Assembly: GCA_902795255.1 (NCBI GenBank)
Contig: CADBKS010000008.1
Coordinates: 1 to 39,878, forward strand
DNA from: an uncultured Chloroflexota bacterium
Lineage (GTDB): Bacteria; Chloroflexota; Anaerolineae; Anaerolineales; Anaerolineaceae
DNA: 39,878 nt
Direction of reading: 5' to 3'
Both the position numbers and the translations under genes were made by a program. This document shows positions 8,276 to 16,763 of this stretch, in pieces; within the stretch, counting starts at the first letter, position 1; every line of letters begins with the position of its first letter. Under the pieces are notes generated by a model. That model searched no databases. It was not told the origin of the DNA and was given only the letters and a program-made list of their open reading frames with translations.

Positions 8276-9067
8276 TTATGCCTGCTTACGGCAGATATAC
8301 AGAAGATGACTTGTAGTCCCTAATAGCTCCCGCTTTTCAGAAAAATACAAATACCATTCAGCAAAAGATTTGAAATCCTCATCCGTCATAGAAAAGTCAG
8401 AACGCTTTTCGATGGGCTCCATCAGTCCATCCACACCTGCTGTTGTTATCCATTCGACAGGCTTGTTGTGAAAAAGTTCCTCAAACTCTGTAACATCGTA
8501 TCCTGTAAAGAGCTGTTCTTTAAAGTGCTTTACCTGATATTCATTTGTAAAGTTCTCTGCTTGCCCTTCAGCCCAATTTCCGTAGAGATAGTTTGCATAC
8601 ATGATGGCAAACACAGATAGGAAGGCAAACATAATCACACCATTGGGCTTTGTGACCCGAATTGCCTCGTCAATCGCACAGTTCACCTCGCCTGTTTCAT
8701 ACAGGTGATACATTGGGCCAAAGAATAGCGTTACATCAAAAATATTATCTGGAAATTGACTCAAATCTGTTGCATCCCCTTGGAATGATTTGATGTTTGC
8801 GATCTCTTTGCTGTTTTCTCTTAGGACAGCAAGATTGCTCTCAACCAGTTCAACCGCTGTTACATCCACACCCTCACTTGCAAGGGCAATTGAGTATCTT
8901 CCCGTTCCAGCACCAACCTCAAGGATTTTAGAATCCTTGGTTGCATAGCGGTGGATGTAATTCATCGTTGTACAGAATTCCAGCTGACCGTGGCGCGATC
9001 TTGTTGTCCGTCCATCTTCGTCATACTGGCCATAAAAACTGCTAACTATTTCTTTTCTGGTACTCAT
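8276..9067 (-). CDS. Class I SAM-dependent methyltransferase
   Basis: This 263-residue protein begins with a family-typical lead (EIVSSFYGQYDEDGR). Motif I follows as ILEVGAGTGRYS near residues 48-59, then VTAVELVESNL, the GDATDLSQF acidic motif and FFGPMYHLYE. A C-terminal cap region ends in HLLYICRK. This is the usual layout of small-molecule class I methyltransferases common in Firmicutes; the substrate is unknown. AGAGG nine bases before the ATG supports the start. The gene is AT-rich relative to the neighbouring RlmD-like gene and sits about 30 bases downstream of it, which fits arrival by transfer into the end of an existing transcription unit. Confidence 0.85.
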   Translation of the reverse strand: MSTRKEIVSSFYGQYDEDGRTTRSRHGQLEFCTTMNYIHRYATKDSKILEVGAGTGRYSIALASEGVDVTAVELVESNLAVLRENSKEIANIKSFQGDATDLSQFPDNIFDVTLFFGPMYHLYETGEVNCAIDEAIRVTKPNGVIMFAFLSVFAIMYANYLYGNWAEGQAENFTNEYQVKHFKEQLFTGYDVTEFEELFHNKPVEWITTAGVDGLMEPIEKRSDFSMTDEDFKSFAEWYLYFSEKRELLGTTSHLLYICRKQA

Positions 9068-9100
9068 ATCAGGTGCCTCTCAGATTCATGGTCCTCATGC

Positions 9101-10513
9101 TTATTTCAGTTGTTTTAGATAGTCCGCATTCTTCGGCTCATACGGCACTGCAATGAAATCCTTCTTTTGGTGGTACAAGCAGCATACTGTCTCCACGTGC
9201 TTTGTTCCGGGGAAGAGGTCGGCGGGGCGGAGGCGGGACAGGGTATAGCCCCGTTCACAGAGGATGCGGCAGTCGCGGGCGGCGGTGGCGGGGTCGCAGC
9301 TGACCATGACGATGCGTTCGGGAGCCAGTTTCAGTACGGCCTGAAGGGTGTCCGGGGAACAGCCGCGGCGGGGCGGGTCCAGGATGATCAGGTCCGGCCG
9401 GATCCCTTCGCGGATGACGGTATCCGCGATTTGGGCGGCGTCGCCGCTCAGGAAGCGGGCATTCCGGCAGCCCATTTCCGCGGCGTTTCTGCGGGCGCTT
9501 TCAACTGCTTCATTCACGATCTCCCCGCCGATCAGCTGCGCGCAGTCCGCTGCCATGGAGAGGCCGATCGTACCCATCCCGCAGTAAAGATCCAGCACGG
9601 TATCCGTATTCTTTACCGCCGCAAATTCCGCAGCGGTGCGGTAGAGCGCTTCGGCAGCGGGGGTATTGACCTGAAAGAAAGACAGCGGCCCGATCCGGAC
9701 CGGAACGCCGCAGATCATGTCGCGGAGGAAGCCGGCACCGCTCAGGATGCGGTTCTTCCGCCCGGGGAACGGGGCGTTTGGTTCCCGGTTGATGTTGAGG
9801 ATCACGGAGGTGACCTGTGGAAATTCCGCGCGGATCTGTTCGGCGGTCTCCCGTTCGCCTTTGAAGCCGTCTGAGGCGGCGGAAAGGATCAGCATGATCT
9901 CCCCGGTCAGACCGCTCCTGCGCAGGACCAGATTCCGCAGGAGTCCTTTTCGGGTCTTCGGATCCCATATACTGAGCCCCTTTTCGCTCAGGAGCGCGCA
10001 GAACCGCGCGGAGATCCCGCTGAATTCCGGCGGGATAAGCCTGCACTCCGGCACCGGGACCGCCCGGTGGCTTTTTTCGGAGCTGAAGCCGGCAAACAGC
10101 TTCCCGTCCGCATCACGCCCGAAGACAAATTCGGCTTTATTGCGGTACCCGTTTCTCAGCGGGGACGGAAGGATCGGTTCGCATGGGATCTCAAATCCGC
10201 CGATCCGGCTGAAGGCATCGCGGACGAATTCCTGTTTGGCGGAGAGCTCACAGTCATAGGTCATCTGCCGGAAACAGCATCCGCCGCAGCGGTCCGTATC
10301 CGGGCAGTCCGGCTCGGTCCGGAAAGCGGACGGTTCCGTGATCTCCCGGATGTCCGCCTCATAAAACCGGGCACGCTCCGCCGTAACCTGCACACACAGC
10401 AGGTCGCCCGGCACAGCTCCGCTGACAAAAACAGTCTTCCCGTCCGGCGCGGTCCCCACACCTTTTCCATTATTTGCCATCCGGCTGATTTCGATCCTGA
10501 ACACTGTGTCCAA
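9101..10513 (-). CDS. RlmD/RumA-like tRNA/rRNA uracil-5-methyltransferase with 4Fe-4S motif
   Basis: This 470-residue protein has an N-terminal TRAM domain (residues 1-60), then CPDTDRCGGC, which supplies part of the cysteine set that binds a 4Fe-4S cluster in RlmD. The methyltransferase core has LDLYCGMGTIGLS near residue 307, LDPPRRGC, and VSCDPAT with the catalytic cysteine. The family methylates C5 of specific uridines in 23S rRNA or tRNA in the cytoplasm; which target applies here cannot be told. The start is TTG (10513-10511) with AAGGTG just upstream. The last 20 codons (FIAVPYEPKNADYLKQLK) are AT-rich and continue past the usual VETVCCL end, coinciding with the edge of the AT-rich island. 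Confidence 0.9.
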   Translation of the reverse strand: MDTVFRIEISRMANNGKGVGTAPDGKTVFVSGAVPGDLLCVQVTAERARFYEADIREITEPSAFRTEPDCPDTDRCGGCCFRQMTYDCELSAKQEFVRDAFSRIGGFEIPCEPILPSPLRNGYRNKAEFVFGRDADGKLFAGFSSEKSHRAVPVPECRLIPPEFSGISARFCALLSEKGLSIWDPKTRKGLLRNLVLRRSGLTGEIMLILSAASDGFKGERETAEQIRAEFPQVTSVILNINREPNAPFPGRKNRILSGAGFLRDMICGVPVRIGPLSFFQVNTPAAEALYRTAAEFAAVKNTDTVLDLYCGMGTIGLSMAADCAQLIGGEIVNEAVESARRNAAEMGCRNARFLSGDAAQIADTVIREGIRPDLIILDPPRRGCSPDTLQAVLKLAPERIVMVSCDPATAARDCRILCERGYTLSRLRPADLFPGTKHVETVCCLYHQKKDFIAVPYEPKNADYLKQLK

Positions 10514-10674
10514 AGTTCACCTTCCGGTTTCATTATAAACGGTCTTCAGCCGTCCCGCAAACGATCTTTTTGCGGATGGTCTGTGCTGAAAACCAAAATG
10601 ATCGGTCGGAAGTGCTGAAATCGGGCCGATGTATTAAAAAGCGGGGAAAAGAATGTTTTTGATGCAGTCCCGCA

Positions 10675-11670
10675 TCAATCCGCGTTTTTGCGGTAGATGC
10701 CCTTTGTTCCGGTGGACGTCAGATGCATGGATCCGGGGTCGGCGATCATTTCCTGCGGAACCTCGTCGGAAAGGACCAGCAGCCCGCCCGGGTTCAGAGC
10801 GTCCGCAAGTTTTTGCTCCACTTCGGTCCGTACATTCTCCCGGAAAAATTTGATCACATTCCTGCACAGGATCAGGTCAAATCCGGCCGGATATTCGTCC
10901 ATGAGCAGATCCTGCTTTTGGGTTCGGACGGCATCCCGAAGCTCTCCGCGGATGCGGAATTCCCCGCTGTCATTGTCTTCTTCCCTGCTTTCGGGAGTGT
11001 ATTTTTCCGTGTAATGCCGGTATTCTTCGGGGATCTCGTGGAATCTGTTGTATGTGTAGACAGCTTCCCGGCATTTGCTGAGCATTTCCGTGTTGTAGTC
11101 GGTCGCCAGAAGGTCGATCCTGTCCGCGGGAAAGAGGTCCGCAAGAACCATCAGGACGCTGTAAACTTCCTTGCCTGAGGAACATCCGGCGCACCAGACC
11201 CGGAACTTTTGTCCGGGTTCAATGTTTCCGCTCAGGTCCCGGCAGTATGCTTTCAGGTCCGCCCAGACCGCTCCCCGGAAAAAGTGGGATCCGACGTAGG
11301 TCAGTTTTTCTTTCAATATGTCCAGTTCTTCCGGGTTTTTGGTCAGCTCCCTGTAATATGACTCAAGGCTGCGGTGCCCTTTCTGTCCGGCCCGGATGCG
11401 TATTTGTTTCAGAAGGCTTTGCTGCTCGTACCTGCCTGTATTCGGGATGAGGGTCCCGATTTTTTCCAGCACCTGAGCATCGGCCCGGCTGTTCGGGTCC
11501 GGTAGTAAATTCAAATATTTTGCCCGTTTGTATACGCCGGCAGCCAGTTCCCTGAATTTTGCCTGCAGTTCACGGAGGAAGGAAACGGTCCTGTTCGTAA
11601 TTGTTTCGGATGAGGTCAAATTCTTTTTCTTCATGTCAGAATCGGTATGCTGCCTTATTGTGTTTGACAT
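10675..11670 (-). CDS. Orphan CheR-type protein methyltransferase
   Basis: This 331-residue protein has the CheR layout. A helical N-terminal region is followed by SHFFRG, then the SAM-binding VWCAGCSSGKEVYS near residue 157. LLATDYNTEML, FDLILCRNVIKFF and GGLLVLSDE complete the core. CheR enzymes methylate glutamates on chemoreceptors. The match is divergent: the usual GCSTGEEPYS reads GCSSGKEVYS and the usual IYF reads IKFF. No chemoreceptor or other che gene is visible within the window, so the target may not be chemotactic. ATGs at 11670 and 11634 are both possible starts, and neither has a clear ribosome binding site. Flanking gaps suggest it is transcribed alone. Confidence 0.8.
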   Translation of the reverse strand: MSNTIRQHTDSDMKKKNLTSSETITNRTVSFLRELQAKFRELAAGVYKRAKYLNLLPDPNSRADAQVLEKIGTLIPNTGRYEQQSLLKQIRIRAGQKGHRSLESYYRELTKNPEELDILKEKLTYVGSHFFRGAVWADLKAYCRDLSGNIEPGQKFRVWCAGCSSGKEVYSVLMVLADLFPADRIDLLATDYNTEMLSKCREAVYTYNRFHEIPEEYRHYTEKYTPESREEDNDSGEFRIRGELRDAVRTQKQDLLMDEYPAGFDLILCRNVIKFFRENVRTEVEQKLADALNPGGLLVLSDEVPQEMIADPGSMHLTSTGTKGIYRKNAD

Positions 11671-11754
11671 ATGTGAAAAATTTATAAATATCTCATTCAG
11701 AGTATAACATAAAGGCGCATGGAAAATAGTTTATAGAATATGTTGTTATGAATT

Positions 11755-11791
11755 AAAAATGAACCGGCCCGAGAGGCTTCCGGACCGGTTC
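11755..11791 (-). terminator. Terminator of the nitroreductase gene
   Basis: On the minus strand GAACCGG (11791-11785) pairs with CCGGTTC (11767-11761), followed by ATTTTTAATTC. It lies 10 bases past the nitroreductase stop codon. Confidence 0.7.
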
Positions 11792-11800
11792 GGCCGGCAT

Positions 11801-12391
11801 TTATCCGTTGATCCATGTCACCGGGTTCCCGGTGCGCGGCAGCGGGCTCCGGGCGGGCTGGCCCCCGGCGGGGTTTCCGAGTGCCAGGGCACCGGTCACG
11901 GTCTCATCTTCCGAAAGGCCGAGCCCGAGCAGGTACGCGCGGACGGAATCGTTTTCATCCAGCCAGTGCAGCTGGTTGATCCAGCAGGAACCGAGGTCCA
12001 GGGCACTGGCGGCGATCATCATGTTTTCCAGGGCACAGGCGGAGTCCGCCATGGCGTTGCCGTAACCCTTTTTGTTGGCGGTAACGATCAGGACCGGGGC
12101 GTTGTAGTGAAAAACATAACCGCCGCGTCTGGATGCATTGATCGAGTTCTTCAGGGAGGAATAGGTGTCCGGGCCGGCTTCCATCTCTGCGAAGGCATTT
12201 TGCACAATGCGGGCAAGCTCCGTCAGGACCGCGGGATCCGTGATCACGAGAAAGTGCGTCGTCTGGCTGTTGCCGCCGCTCGGTGCGTATCTTCCCGCCT
12301 CAAGAACTTTTTCGATGCTTGCTCTCTCCGGAAGCTCCGGGGAAAATTTGCGGGTGCTCCGTCTTGTCAGGATGGCTTCAAATGTATCCAT
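11801..12391 (-). CDS. Nitroreductase-family FMN oxidoreductase
   Basis: This 196-residue protein matches the nitroreductase fold. The N-terminal RRSTRKF (residues 10-16) contacts the FMN phosphate. APSGGNSQ near residue 37 is the second flavin loop, and a glycine-rich DLGSCWINQ segment near residue 131 completes the site. Members use NAD(P)H to reduce nitro groups, quinones or flavins as cytoplasmic dimers; the true substrate here is unknown. The start is well set by AGGAGG five bases before the ATG. The gene follows the cysteine-rich protein gene by 24 bases on the same strand and ends at a terminator, so the two probably form a two-gene transcript. Confidence 0.9.
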   Translation of the reverse strand: MDTFEAILTRRSTRKFSPELPERASIEKVLEAGRYAPSGGNSQTTHFLVITDPAVLTELARIVQNAFAEMEAGPDTYSSLKNSINASRRGGYVFHYNAPVLIVTANKKGYGNAMADSACALENMMIAASALDLGSCWINQLHWLDENDSVRAYLLGLGLSEDETVTGALALGNPAGGQPARSPLPRTGNPVTWING

Positions 12392-12415
12392 GATTTCCTC
12401 CGCTGAATACTTTTT

Positions 12416-13144
12416 TTATGATTTCTCCGGGAACAGCATTTCTGCGATGTGGATCCCTTTCACGCCTCCCGCCAGCAGCCCTTCGAGACAGTAGTGGCAG
12501 TAACAGACGACGGTTTCCGTGGTGAAACGGCGGCAGTAGTCCCGCATCAGCTGCTGCTGTTCTTCGGGGGTATGCGGCAGGAATTTCCCTTCGATGCCTT
12601 CCGCGTAATGGCGGGGTGCGAGTTTCGGGTTGCGCGGCGGCTGCGGACGATAAAGCGAGATCCCGCAGAAGTCTGTCTTTTCCCGGTTCTCTTCCGTCTC
12701 GAGGAATGCGATGCCCATTTTCTGCAGCAGCGCCCGGACCGAGTTCTGCTCTTCCGCACGCTCGCGGGAGCGCCAGCAGTCCTGGACGGTCACGGTCATC
12801 CCGGTATAGTCGGGAAAAACGAAATCCGCATCCCGGTCAATGAGCTCCCACAGCGAGTGCACTTCGGTGCCGGGATGCATTTCCTCGATAATATTGGAAC
12901 AGTTGTGGCAGAGGGACCAGACGAGGTCCCCCGGCTGAAAAGCGTACGAATCCGGCAGTTCCTGCCATGCCGTCCGCAGTTCGCCCTCCGGCATCTTTTC
13001 GGTGAATTCCTGCAGTTTGTATTTCGGCACGCAGCAGCGGACCTCCGGAAATTCCCACCGTTCCCGGATATAGCGGCGGATACGCCGGCTCAGTTCCGGG
13101 AACCGGGATGTAAAAACACAGCTCGCGATGTAAATATCAGTCAT
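12416..13144 (-). CDS. Cysteine-rich CCG-domain-like Fe-S protein
   Basis: I start the protein at ATG 13144, giving 242 residues. The frame stays open to 13288, but that part overlaps the divergent gene and looks unlike protein. Cysteines are spread in a CCG-like pattern: IASCVF, VRCCVPKY, SLCHNCSN, VTVQDCWRSR, FCGISLYRP and VCYCHYCLEG. This resembles HdrB/GlpC-type cysteine-rich domains, which bind non-cubane 4Fe-4S clusters in thiol-disulfide or electron-transfer enzymes. The canonical CCG spacing is not exact, so the assignment is tentative. Its close linkage to the nitroreductase gene, 24 bases downstream, suggests a shared redox role. The ribosome binding site is weak. Confidence 0.65.
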   Translation of the reverse strand: MTDIYIASCVFTSRFPELSRRIRRYIRERWEFPEVRCCVPKYKLQEFTEKMPEGELRTAWQELPDSYAFQPGDLVWSLCHNCSNIIEEMHPGTEVHSLWELIDRDADFVFPDYTGMTVTVQDCWRSRERAEEQNSVRALLQKMGIAFLETEENREKTDFCGISLYRPQPPRNPKLAPRHYAEGIEGKFLPHTPEEQQQLMRDYCRRFTTETVVCYCHYCLEGLLAGGVKGIHIAEMLFPEKS

Positions 13145-13208
13145 AATCAGTTCTTTTCTCTGATTATAATGCTTTATATCGGTAAAAAGACGAAGGGAGC
13201 AGAAGACT
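13145..13208. promoter_or_regulatory. Divergent promoter region
   Basis: Only 64 bases separate the divergent starts of the cysteine-rich protein and the GNAT fusion. A plus-strand TATAAT at 13165-13170 is a candidate -10 box for the latter; no matching -35 box is seen at 17 bases. AAGGGAG about 10 bases before ATG 13209 is its ribosome binding site. Confidence 0.35.
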
Positions 13209-14042
13209 ATGGGCGAGAGGGAACCTGAAACAGAAAAAGACAGATCACGGTTTATCCGTCCGGCTGGACCGGGGGATGCGTCCCGCATCGCGGAGATCCT
13301 GGTTTTCTCGAAGCGGACGCATTACCGCGCTATTTTTCATGATGATGATTTCTCGTTCGGGGAGCTGCAGGTCCTGCCGGCTGCCCTGCGGTACCGGGAT
13401 CATCCGGAGACCCTTGCAGGAATCCTGGTTTTTGATGACGGATTCGTGAAGGGGATGATCCGCCTGGACGGGGATGAGATCGCCGAACTCTATGTGGATC
13501 CTTTTTTTGAGGGACAGGGCATCGGCTCCGTGCTGATGGCCGAAGCGCTGCGGCGCATTCTGCGTCCCCGGCTGTGGGTCCTTGAGAAGAATGATGCCGC
13601 TGTCGGATTTTACCGCCGGCAGGGTTTCGTTTTCAGCGGTGTGCGGGAACAGCAGGAAAATACGCCCGAATTCAAGGCGCAAATGGTGTATGCCGGTCCG
13701 TTCGGTCCGGTGATCGGGAAGACGGTGCGCGTGACCGTGGACCGCCCGGCCGGTAGCCGGCACCCGGCCTGGCCGGACCTGGTCTATCCGGTCAATTACG
13801 GTTATGTCGAAGGTGTTCCCGGCGGGGACGGTGAATGGCAGGATGTGTATATCCTCGGCACCGATACGCCGCTTTCGGAGTTCACCGGAACGGTGAAGGC
13901 GGTGATCCGCCGGACGGATGACGTGGAGGACAAATGGGTCGCTGCTCCGGAAACAGTGTTCCTGACGGAGGAAGAGATCCGGGAAAAGACGGATTTTCAG
14001 GAAAAGTTTTTTCACACCGCAGTCGTGATGCGGGGCTGCTGA
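13209..14042 (+). CDS. GNAT acetyltransferase fused to an inorganic-pyrophosphatase-like domain
   Basis: This 277-residue protein has two domains. Residues of about 14-160 are a GNAT domain with ELYVDPFFEGQGIGS as motif A and VGFYRRQGFV at the end. Residues of about 168-275 resemble a family I pyrophosphatase-like fold (KTVRVTVDRPAG, YPVNYGYVEGV, WQDVYILG, ILG to TGTVKAVI). The canonical pyrophosphatase has a D-x-x-D-x-x-x-x-D cluster; here only the QDVYILGTD part is evident, so catalysis may be lost or changed. Similar fusions occur in Firmicutes, but their substrate is unknown to me. The gene is transcribed divergently from the CCG-like gene and converges on the holin-phosphatase gene with 27 bases between stops. 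Confidence 0.85.
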   Translation: MGEREPETEKDRSRFIRPAGPGDASRIAEILVFSKRTHYRAIFHDDDFSFGELQVLPAALRYRDHPETLAGILVFDDGFVKGMIRLDGDEIAELYVDPFFEGQGIGSVLMAEALRRILRPRLWVLEKNDAAVGFYRRQGFVFSGVREQQENTPEFKAQMVYAGPFGPVIGKTVRVTVDRPAGSRHPAWPDLVYPVNYGYVEGVPGGDGEWQDVYILGTDTPLSEFTGTVKAVIRRTDDVEDKWVAAPETVFLTEEEIREKTDFQEKFFHTAVVMRGC

Positions 14043-14069
14043 AGTCCGAGCGCTGTACGGAACCGGTTC

Positions 14070-16763
14070 TTATGTCCGCAGCCGGATCGTCCCCCCGGTC
14101 TGCCGGGCATAGAGGACAAAGCGGTAGATCAGCAGCATACCGATGCTCAGGGTCGGGATCAGGATGACCAGAAAGATATAGAGCGGAACGATGTGGCGCC
14201 GGGTCAGCTGCCCTGCCGCATAGGCGGAGGAGGCCAGTGAATTGATCCGCATCAGGATGATGAAAAGGATCCATGCGGGAGCGGCCTGACGGGTCAGGAC
14301 GAAGAGCCAGAAGATCCCCCAGTAGCTGGTGAACATGGCGGCACGGGTCATTTTCCACGGTTCGCGTCTGCCCCGCAGGATCAGGTTTGCGAGATAAGCC
14401 GCGACCAGCTCGATCCCGTAGATCAGCAGGATCATTCCGGCATTGATCAGCGGACTCATCCGGTAAACAAAGATATTGTTCATCGTGATCCACGAGCAGA
14501 TATAGGTGATGAGCGTGATCAGCAGTGCCGGCCCGTTGAAAGCTGGGTCCATGACCGCGGTGCGGTAGGCCGTGGGCGAGAAGTAAAAGGTCCGCAGCAG
14601 GGTCGGGACCCAGTGCCCGGTGTCCGCGATCTGCCGGAGCAGGGCTTTCGGTGAAACGGTTTCCGCGGTCCGTTCCCGTTGTGCCCGCAGGGCTTTCGGG
14701 ACCGGGGCCCGCTTGATCTTCCGCAGAATGCTGTAGATCTCACGGGAGTTTCGGACGTCTTCCGTGACTTTGATTTTGGATGAATGCATCAGGAACGGGT
14801 CCGTCTGCTCTCCGCCGAGTCCGCCGTGGGAGCCGATCAGTTCCTCATAAGCCGCGACTGTACCGTCGGCATAAACAGGGGAGATGATCACCAGATCCCC
14901 GCCGCTCGGGAAGCTGAGCAGGTAGCGGAGCTGTTCGGCCCGTTTTTCCGGCTGGCCGTACGGTTCCAGCGGGTCTGTGCCGGTCACTTTGCCCGTGGCG
15001 AGGTTCCGGCTCCCGTTTTTCCCGATCACGGACGGGCCGTCCGCGGTATGGACCAGGATCAGCCCGACCCCCGGATGGGTGACCATTTCCGTGATCATCC
15101 CCGGATAGGCTTCATCGATCTCGGCATAAGTCAGCCGGCTGTCTTTGATCTGGAAATAAACATTCGCCAGGTTGCCGCTGGCCAGCACCAGAATGTCGTT
15201 GGCCTCTGTTTCAGCGGCATGGACCGCTTCCTCGGTTTCGGGACTGGAGATCATGTTCCCCAGGCTCTCGGCGGTCTGACGGATGATGTTCCGGTCGTTG
15301 GAACGGAGCGCATCCAGGACGGCTATCACGTTGGCGTTGTTGTCCTCGTCATCACTGACGCTGATAACTTTCAGTGCCCGGCCGATCAGGGAATAACGGA
15401 CCGCGAGGGATTTAATATATCCGCCCAGGTCTTCCCCGTAGCGCTGTTTGAATGTGGCGCCGAATGACTGGCCGTGGTCGGAAAGAATGACGATCTCGTA
15501 AGGACGGGCCTCGGATGTCTCTGCTGCCTCAAAGATCTTGCGGATCGAGCGGTCGATGCCGGTCAGCGCGCGGTAAGCTTCACCGCTGTCCGGGCCGGAG
15601 TGGTGGGCGATCTCGTCATAACCGATGAAAGTCGTGTACATGGCCTCTTTCCCGACGGATACGGCATCCACGATCATGGCGGTGGAAATGTCGCGGAGCA
15701 GGATGTTGGTGGCCCCGCGGACGATCGGGTAAAACCCCTTCAGGCGGTTCAGACGCGGTTTCTTATTGCGGATGTAGTCCCAGCAATAAGCGATCACTTC
15801 GGATAAAGCATCCAACAGCATCAGGATCAGGGATTTCGTCAGCAGATAGGGGCGCATGGAAAGTTTGTAAATATCCTCGTCACGCCTGCTGCGGGCGCCT
15901 GCTGCTTCTCTGCGGGGAAGCATACATGAGACCGTCAGGATGTTTTCTGACGCGTTCCCGGAGATGATGTTGTTGACGGAGAGCCCATTGTTCAGGATAC
16001 CGGCGGGTTTGCCCGTCGTGAAAAGCATCTTTTCCATGTCTGCCGCGTCGGCGGGGCTGCTTGAGCTGAATACCCGGCGGCTGTTTTTGTCGTACCAGCG
16101 GAAAGCACAGATATTGTCATTGCGTCCGTACATGATCCCCGCCTGGCAGGAGGAGGTCTGGGACGGAACACCGCAGTCATAAGAGCGGAGCGTGTAGCTG
16201 CCGGATTGGAGCATTTCCTTCAGGAAAGGCATCCGCCCGGTGCGCATTGCGTGTTCAAGCCGGGAACAGGAAAGCCCGTCGATCTCCAGCATGACGATCC
16301 CTTTGCGGTTCGTGCGCACGGCATTCCGGTTCTGCGCCCGCTGGGAAAGCACGCTGTAATGCATGATGTCATCATCGATCGGGATGAGAAACTGCAGGAC
16401 CATGTTGAGAAGGGCAAAGACAAAGGTCGCGGAGAGCCCGACCCAGAAGTTATCCACAACGATCCCGCTGGAAAACCGGCTCAGCAGCAGGATGAAGAAC
16501 CCGTTCATGAAGAGGGAGAAAAAGCCTACGGTGATCCCGTTGAGCGGCAGCAGCAGATGCAGAAGGATCGGCCGCAGCAGCGCGTTCAGCAGTGTCAGCA
16601 GCAGCCCGAGGTCCAGCGCCAGCATATAGACCGGCACACCGCCGGCGGGAGTCAGTTCGATCCCCTTCATGGAGATGCTGCAGATATAAAGCGCCGCGGC
16701 GTTGAAAAACCAGTTTCCGATAAAGTGCAGAAGGCCTTGGATCAGTGTTCTCGTTATTCTCAT
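14070..16763 (-). CDS. Holin-like membrane domain fused to alkaline-phosphatase-superfamily domain
   Basis: This 897-residue protein starts with four hydrophobic segments in residues 10-130 resembling the phage holin family 4 membrane module. A large phosphodiesterase/phosphatase-like domain of the alkaline-phosphatase superfamily follows. Metal-ligand motifs are IDGL near D162, YDEIAHHSGPDSG and LSDHGQSFG; VPSQTSSCQAGIMYG resembles the nucleophile region. At least four more membrane segments occupy roughly residues 740-890. Holin here names the fold, not lysis; the domains suggest a membrane-bound hydrolase of phosphodiester or lipid-linked substrates at the envelope. It overlaps the stop of the SDR gene by ATGA, so it is translationally coupled as third gene of the GH13 operon. 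The substrate is unknown. Confidence 0.8.
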   Translation of the reverse strand: MRITRTLIQGLLHFIGNWFFNAAALYICSISMKGIELTPAGGVPVYMLALDLGLLLTLLNALLRPILLHLLLPLNGITVGFFSLFMNGFFILLLSRFSSGIVVDNFWVGLSATFVFALLNMVLQFLIPIDDDIMHYSVLSQRAQNRNAVRTNRKGIVMLEIDGLSCSRLEHAMRTGRMPFLKEMLQSGSYTLRSYDCGVPSQTSSCQAGIMYGRNDNICAFRWYDKNSRRVFSSSSPADAADMEKMLFTTGKPAGILNNGLSVNNIISGNASENILTVSCMLPRREAAGARSRRDEDIYKLSMRPYLLTKSLILMLLDALSEVIAYCWDYIRNKKPRLNRLKGFYPIVRGATNILLRDISTAMIVDAVSVGKEAMYTTFIGYDEIAHHSGPDSGEAYRALTGIDRSIRKIFEAAETSEARPYEIVILSDHGQSFGATFKQRYGEDLGGYIKSLAVRYSLIGRALKVISVSDDEDNNANVIAVLDALRSNDRNIIRQTAESLGNMISSPETEEAVHAAETEANDILVLASGNLANVYFQIKDSRLTYAEIDEAYPGMITEMVTHPGVGLILVHTADGPSVIGKNGSRNLATGKVTGTDPLEPYGQPEKRAEQLRYLLSFPSGGDLVIISPVYADGTVAAYEELIGSHGGLGGEQTDPFLMHSSKIKVTEDVRNSREIYSILRKIKRAPVPKALRAQRERTAETVSPKALLRQIADTGHWVPTLLRTFYFSPTAYRTAVMDPAFNGPALLITLITYICSWITMNNIFVYRMSPLINAGMILLIYGIELVAAYLANLILRGRREPWKMTRAAMFTSYWGIFWLFVLTRQAAPAWILFIILMRINSLASSAYAAGQLTRRHIVPLYIFLVILIPTLSIGMLLIYRFVLYARQTGGTIRLRT

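Noticed and set aside
10555..10575. Hairpin CCGCAAA/TTTGCGG upstream of the rlmD-like gene as a terminator
   Set aside because: No T-run follows on either strand, and the stem is only 7 bp; no role could be supported.
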